Assembly: GCA_026391835.1 (NCBI GenBank)
Contig: JAPLDF010000025.1
Location: 1 to 64,000 of the forward strand
Length of the DNA stretch: 64,000 nucleotides
Reading direction: 5' to 3'
Origin: Bacteroidota bacterium
Lineage (GTDB): Bacteria > Bacteroidota > Bacteroidia > Bacteroidales > FEN-979
In this document: one piece after another, positions 59,401-64,000 of the stretch
Numbering within the stretch: position 1 is the first letter of the stretch
Layout of the letters: every line of letters begins with the position of its first letter
Notes under the pieces: model-generated
Told to the model about the DNA's origin: nothing
The model's input: only the letters and a program-made list of their open reading frames with translations
The model's database searches: none
Position numbers and translations under genes: made by a program

Positions 59401-60912
59401 ATGAGTATTCTGACGCTATTTATCATTATACCGGTTCTCACCATAATTGGTATTTTATTAAGCAAATCGCACATGCAGGTGAAATGGGTCGCGGTTGTGG
59501 GGATGAGCCTTCAGCTGCTGAGCGCCATCGGGCTGATCCTGCTCTACCTGGCCGAACGCAGGGCCGGCAACATGGCCGAAGTCCTGTTTGTACAGGACAA
59601 CGTATGGTATGAAACCCTTAACATTCACTTCTATCTTGGAGTGGATGGCGTATCGGTTGCCATGATCGGTTTGACAGCCCTCGTCGTTTTTGCCGGCATT
59701 TTTGCCAGCTGGGACATCGTTGACCTGCCCCGCGAATTTTTCACCTCACTGATCCTCCTGGCGGCAGGGGTTTTCGGGTTTTTCATCTCCCTCGACCTCT
59801 TTACCATGTTCCTCTTTTATGAACTGGCAGTGATCCCCATGTACCTGCTGATCGGCATCTGGGGCAGCGGCCCGCGGCATTATTCAGCCATGAAACTTAC
59901 CCTCATGCTTATGGGTGGCTCAGCTTTCATTCTCTTGGGAATCATCGGGATCTACTTCAACTCCGCTCCCGGGGGAGGCCAGCTTACATTCGACCTGATC
60001 AAAATTTCAAAGCAGAATATTCCCCTGGATGCGCAGCTCTTCCTTTTCCCATTTCTGTTCGTGGGATTCGGGGTGCTGGGTGCCATGTTCCCGTTCCACA
60101 CCTGGTCGCCCGACGGCCACGCCTCGGCGCCCACAGCGGTTTCGATGCTGCATGCCGGGGTACTGATGAAGCTTGGCGGATACGGTTGTTACCGGGTAGC
60201 CGTTTTTCTTCTCCCTGAAGCAGCACACCAGCTGGGCTGGATATTCCTGATCCTTGCAACCATCGGCGTTATTTACGGAGCCCTCGGGGCTGTCTGGCAA
60301 AAAGACCTTAAATACATCAATGCATATTCATCGGTAAGCCATTGCGCCCTGGTGCTTTTTGCCATCCTGATGTTCAACCAGACCGCCATGAACGGCGCCA
60401 TCATGCAGATGATCTCACACGGCATCATGACAGCCCTCTTCTTTGCCCTCATCGGGATGATCTACGGGCGAACCCATACCCGTTTCATCAATGAGATGGG
60501 CGGGCTGATGAAGGTGATGCCTTTCCTGGGCGTTGCCTATGTCATCGCCGGTCTTGCTTCCCTCGGACTTCCGGGATTCAGCGGTTTTGTAGCTGAAATG
60601 ACCATCTTCGTGGGTGCGTTTCAGAATGCCGATACGTTCCATCGCGTTGCCACCATCATTGCGGCTTCGTCCATCGTGGTTACAGCCGTGTATGTGCTCA
60701 GGGTGGTTGGCATCCTGCTCCTTGGAAAAATTAAAAATGAACATTTTGAGACCATCACTGATGCCAGGTGGTATGACAAGATGAGTGTGGTTGCCCTTAT
60801 TTTCGGGATTACCCTGATCGGGATGGCACCCCTCTGGCTTTCGGATATGATCACAGGAGGCCTGGGCCCCATCATGCATAAATTGCTGGCGGCAGCACCG
60901 GGATTGAATTAA
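59401..60912 (+). CDS. nuoM: NADH-quinone oxidoreductase subunit M
   Basis: FYELAVIPMYLLIGIWG; PFHTWSPDGHASAPTAVSMLHAGVLMKLGGYG. Confidence 0.98.
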   Translation: MSILTLFIIIPVLTIIGILLSKSHMQVKWVAVVGMSLQLLSAIGLILLYLAERRAGNMAEVLFVQDNVWYETLNIHFYLGVDGVSVAMIGLTALVVFAGIFASWDIVDLPREFFTSLILLAAGVFGFFISLDLFTMFLFYELAVIPMYLLIGIWGSGPRHYSAMKLTLMLMGGSAFILLGIIGIYFNSAPGGGQLTFDLIKISKQNIPLDAQLFLFPFLFVGFGVLGAMFPFHTWSPDGHASAPTAVSMLHAGVLMKLGGYGCYRVAVFLLPEAAHQLGWIFLILATIGVIYGALGAVWQKDLKYINAYSSVSHCALVLFAILMFNQTAMNGAIMQMISHGIMTALFFALIGMIYGRTHTRFINEMGGLMKVMPFLGVAYVIAGLASLGLPGFSGFVAEMTIFVGAFQNADTFHRVATIIAASSIVVTAVYVLRVVGILLLGKIKNEHFETITDARWYDKMSVVALIFGITLIGMAPLWLSDMITGGLGPIMHKLLAAAPGLN

Positions 60913-60962
60913 CCCCCACCCCAACCACTCCTTCTCAGGGGGAGAGGCGAGGGGAGAGGGCA
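60913..60962. repeat. C-rich/G-rich inverted intergenic element between nuoM and nuoN
   Basis: CCCCCACCCCAACCACTCCTTCTCAGGGGGAGAGGCGAGGGGAGAGGG. Confidence 0.6.
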
Positions 60963-60989
60963 TTGTGAAAACTTAAAAACATAGATACA

Positions 60990-62399
60990 ATGCTGATAAT
61001 GAGACATGAATTGCTGCTGATCGTCATCACGGTAATCTTATTGATTGTCGAAATATTTCTGCCCAACACACAGAAACACAAGATCATCTTACCGGCGATC
61101 CTGATGATGGCTGCTGTAACAGTGCTGGGTTTCTTTCCCGGAACACCCGGGGTGCTGTTCGGGGGCATGTATCAGTCGACACAGCTCACCATGCTGCTTA
61201 AAAACATCCTGAACATTGGTGTGCTCATCATCTTTATTCAGTCGGTCGACTGGCTGAAACAGGACCAGAACAAGGAGAAGATAAGCGAATTTTACCTGTT
61301 GCTGCTCTCTACGCTGATCGGGATGAACTACATGATCTCCTCCGGCGATTTCCTGATGTTTTACATCGGGCTGGAGCTGGCAACCATTCCCGTGGCAGCT
61401 TTGGCAGCCTATGAACGCATGAAGGAAAAATCGGCCGAAGCCGGGGTCAAGTTGATCTTTACCTCCGCACTTTCATCAGGAATCTTATTGTATGGATTAT
61501 CCATGATCTATGGTACGACAGGCACCATGTATTTTACCGATGTAGCCCCGCTGATAACCGGCGCCCCCCTCCAGGTGCTCGCGTTCCTTTTCTTTTTTGC
61601 CGGGATGGCATTCAAAATCTCCCTTGTTCCTTTCCACCTGTGGACGGCCGATGTTTACGAAGGCGCCCCGGTAAACGTTGCATCCTATCTCTCGGTCATA
61701 TCAAAGGGAGCTGCTGTTTTTATTTTCACAATCATCCTGTATACGGTATTTTACAAGATCGCCGTCATGTGGAGCGAGTTGCTCTATGGGATTACCATTC
61801 TTACCATTACAGTTGGCAACCTGTTTGCCATGCGTCAGCAGAACCTCAAACGGTTCCTTGCATTTTCATCCATTGCCCAGGCCGGTTTCATCCTGCTCGG
61901 TATTATCGGACAAAGCCAGCTTGGAATGACGACGGTCATCTATTTTGCCCTGGTCTACATCTTCTCAAACCTTGGCGCATTCGGTGTGGTCGGTATCATT
62001 TCGAACCGTACCGGCAAGGAGAACATCAATGATTACGACGGGCTCTACCGCACCAATCCCAATCTCAGCCTGGTGATGATGCTTTCGCTCTTTTCACTCG
62101 CAGGGATCCCGCCCCTGGCAGGGTTCTTCGGGAAATTTTTCCTGTTCACGGCTGCTGCAAAACAGGGATATTACATCCTCGTGCTGATCGCCCTTGTGAA
62201 CACCATCATTTCATTATATTATTATTTGCTGGTAATCAAAGCCATGCTGCTCAACAACAGCGACCAGCCCATTGCCCGGTTTAAAAGCGACGGGTATACC
62301 CGCATCGGCCTCCTGATGTGTGTGGCCGGCATGGTGATCATTGGTTTCGCCAGTTCAATTTACGAGGTGGTTTACAATTTAAGTTTTGGATTATATTAA
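60990..62399 (+). CDS. nuoN: NADH-quinone oxidoreductase subunit N
   Basis: PFHLWTADVYEGAPVNVASYLSVISKGAAVF; LAFSSIAQAGFILLG; LSLFSLAGIPPLAGFFGKFFLF. Confidence 0.98.
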   Translation: MLIMRHELLLIVITVILLIVEIFLPNTQKHKIILPAILMMAAVTVLGFFPGTPGVLFGGMYQSTQLTMLLKNILNIGVLIIFIQSVDWLKQDQNKEKISEFYLLLLSTLIGMNYMISSGDFLMFYIGLELATIPVAALAAYERMKEKSAEAGVKLIFTSALSSGILLYGLSMIYGTTGTMYFTDVAPLITGAPLQVLAFLFFFAGMAFKISLVPFHLWTADVYEGAPVNVASYLSVISKGAAVFIFTIILYTVFYKIAVMWSELLYGITILTITVGNLFAMRQQNLKRFLAFSSIAQAGFILLGIIGQSQLGMTTVIYFALVYIFSNLGAFGVVGIISNRTGKENINDYDGLYRTNPNLSLVMMLSLFSLAGIPPLAGFFGKFFLFTAAAKQGYYILVLIALVNTIISLYYYLLVIKAMLLNNSDQPIARFKSDGYTRIGLLMCVAGMVIIGFASSIYEVVYNLSFGLY

Positions 62400-62460
62400 C
62401 GTAGAGCCGCGACATGCCGCGGCTGTACAGTATGTGCAGCATGCCGCGGCTTTGCATCGC
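62400..62460. repeat. GC-rich palindromic element downstream of nuoN
   Basis: AGCCGCGACATGCCGCGGCT (7-bp stem) followed by a second GCATGCCGCGGCT half. Confidence 0.75.
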
Positions 62461-62495
62461 AAAAGATACCCCCTTCGGGATAAAAACATAACAAT

Positions 62496-62825
62496 ATGGC
62501 AATATTAAAAGGAAAACACATTATCGCCGAGATAGAGGGAATGCGTTGCACCGTGATCGAAACCGGGGCCGCCCGCGATCGCGCCGAGTTTTTAAAAACC
62601 CTTCTTGCATTCAACGGGTATGAAGTCAAAATGGAAAAGGAAAAAGCAAAGGATGGAACCGAACTTGAAACCTTTGTTATTGGATTAACAGATCTCCTTT
62701 TTAACCCGATGATCAGCCTTTATGAAAGGAAACTTCTCAGAAAAGATGGTTTAACGGTTTCCCCCGGGTACTGGAACCAGATACCTGAGGAGGACACCCT
62801 CCCGTACTGGAAGATCAAACAGTAA
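62496..62825 (+). CDS. conserved hypothetical protein
   Basis: 109-aa ORF MAILKGKHIIAEIEGMRCTVIETG..., ATG after an A-rich leader; no recognised domain. Confidence 0.75.
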   Translation: MAILKGKHIIAEIEGMRCTVIETGAARDRAEFLKTLLAFNGYEVKMEKEKAKDGTELETFVIGLTDLLFNPMISLYERKLLRKDGLTVSPGYWNQIPEEDTLPYWKIKQ

Positions 62826-62830
62826 ACCCC

Positions 62831-63031
62831 ATGCAAAAATTCGCCAAGTATTTCTCCTGGTTCGTAATCCTTTTGTATTTCGTCCTGGGAGTTTATGTGC
62901 TTGTCAGTCCGCGCTTTCAATATCTTTCCAAAGAGATCAAAATCATTTTTGCCCTTTTCCTGTTTCTCTATGGAGGCTTCCGCATGGCGCGTCTCTGGAC
63001 AAAAAACCGTGAAAGAAACGAGGAGCAATAA
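62831..63031 (+). CDS. small membrane protein
   Basis: 66 aa with two hydrophobic segments; 5 bp after the previous stop. Confidence 0.7.
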   Translation: MQKFAKYFSWFVILLYFVLGVYVLVSPRFQYLSKEIKIIFALFLFLYGGFRMARLWTKNRERNEEQ

Positions 63032-63108
63032 AAATTGAAAGGTGCAATAATAAATTTCATAAATTTGTGTTCTTTCTAATGAATTAGCTGATTTTAAGCG
63101 GTAAAGCG

Positions 63109-64000
63109 ATGAAAATCATTGTGAGGATTTCAAGGTACTGTTTGAATCTGGTTGGAATTTCCCTGTTCCTGCTCACTGTATCATGCGGTGGTGGCGCAAA
63201 CCAGAAAAATACCGATACCCCTACCGCCGGAAAAATCAAGGTGGGCGTGGATGATTCATACCGTCTGCTTATTGAGGCAGAAGTGTATACCTTCGAGGCG
63301 ATGTACAAATACACCAGCATCGACACCATCTTCAAAACAGAGGCCGACGTCATCAATGATTTCATGAACGATTCCGTGCCGCTGATCATTGTAAACCGGA
63401 AACTTTCCGACAAGCAGGTTGCCTATCTCAGGGAGCGGCAATACATCCCCAAGACCACAAAAATCGCGATTGACGCAATTGCCCTCATCGTGAACAATGA
63501 GAACCCGGACACTTCACTGTTTTACAGCAGTGTGAAGGAGATCTTCCAGGGTAAGATCACCTCCTGGGGACAGATCGACAAGAAATCAAAACTGAAGGAT
63601 ATAAAAGTTGTTTTTGATAATTTCAAATCAGGCAACCCGCGGTATTTCAAAGAAAAGTTTGGTCTTGATACCTTCCCTTCCACCTGCTTTGCCGCAAAGA
63701 GCAACGCCGAAGTGATCAGTTATGTTGAAAAAAACAAAAACGCCATAGGCGTAATCAGTGTAAACTGGATCAGCGACCCGGCCGACACGGTATCCCATAA
63801 TTTTTTAAAACGCTTTAAGGTGGTGGGCATCGCCCTTGAGGGAGACAACGATCCCGGTACGAAATTTTACCGGCCGTTCCCGGGGTATATTGCCGAAGGA
63901 TCCTATCCGTTCAACCGTGACGTATACTGCATCAATCGCCAGTCATATACCGGACTGGCTCATGGCTTTTCATCATTTATCGCAGGGGAAAAGGGACAGT
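63109..64000 (+). CDS. PstS-like phosphate-binding lipoprotein (partial, runs off the window)
   Basis: MKIIVRISRYCLNLVGISLFLLTVSCGGG lipobox; IDAIALIVNNENPDTSLFYSSVKEIFQGKITSWGQI; NKNAIGVISVNWISD; no stop before 64000. Confidence 0.88.
   Translation, partial: MKIIVRISRYCLNLVGISLFLLTVSCGGGANQKNTDTPTAGKIKVGVDDSYRLLIEAEVYTFEAMYKYTSIDTIFKTEADVINDFMNDSVPLIIVNRKLSDKQVAYLRERQYIPKTTKIAIDAIALIVNNENPDTSLFYSSVKEIFQGKITSWGQIDKKSKLKDIKVVFDNFKSGNPRYFKEKFGLDTFPSTCFAAKSNAEVISYVEKNKNAIGVISVNWISDPADTVSHNFLKRFKVVGIALEGDNDPGTKFYRPFPGYIAEGSYPFNRDVYCINRQSYTGLAHGFSSFIAGEKGQ

Noticed and set aside
52471-62399. Novel complex I variant
   Set aside because: Absence of nuoEFG is unusual versus E. coli but known in Bacteroidota, so it is not claimed as new.

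Overview
Chromosomal window from a Bacteroidota (Bacteroidales-like) genome. Supporting evidence: several TAnnTTTG -7 promoter boxes, two T9SS C-terminal sorting domains, a FISUMP protein, a PID-CTERM-like small protein, an ATP synthase operon atpBEFHAG without atpDC, and an 11-subunit nuoABCDHIJKLMN operon without nuoEFG. Between these core operons is accessory DNA: two DUF4143 ATPases, an RND-type adaptor/TolC pair, a DevBCA/MacAB-like ABC exporter with its own TolC, a 16-kb block of sensor/regulator genes and large BNR(VPS10-like)-repeat secreted proteins, a SNF2/SWIM helicase, a 1700-aa FISUMP/Ig-like surface protein, and two toxin-antitoxin modules (MazF-like and HigBA-like). No rRNA, tRNA, CRISPR array or intact IS element was recognised. 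The most notable signals are non-coding or degenerate. (1) tsaB carries an in-frame hairpin-repeat insertion and a C-terminal frameshift. (2) A 7-bp-periodic repeat family occurs inside tsaB and at operon junctions. (3) A 9-bp-periodic CATTGnnnn family sits upstream of both convergent genes ferritin and DUF3109, and is also coding in a kinase TM helix. (4) A decayed RAYT-like transposase lies next to REP palindromes. (5) A ~280-bp segment with 11-bp iterons is bounded by a 12-bp direct repeat. (6) A ~55-bp hairpin repeat lies upstream of two secreted-protein genes. No completely new multi-gene system is demonstrated. The best candidate is the 17.4-33.1 kb regulator/secreted-protein block.
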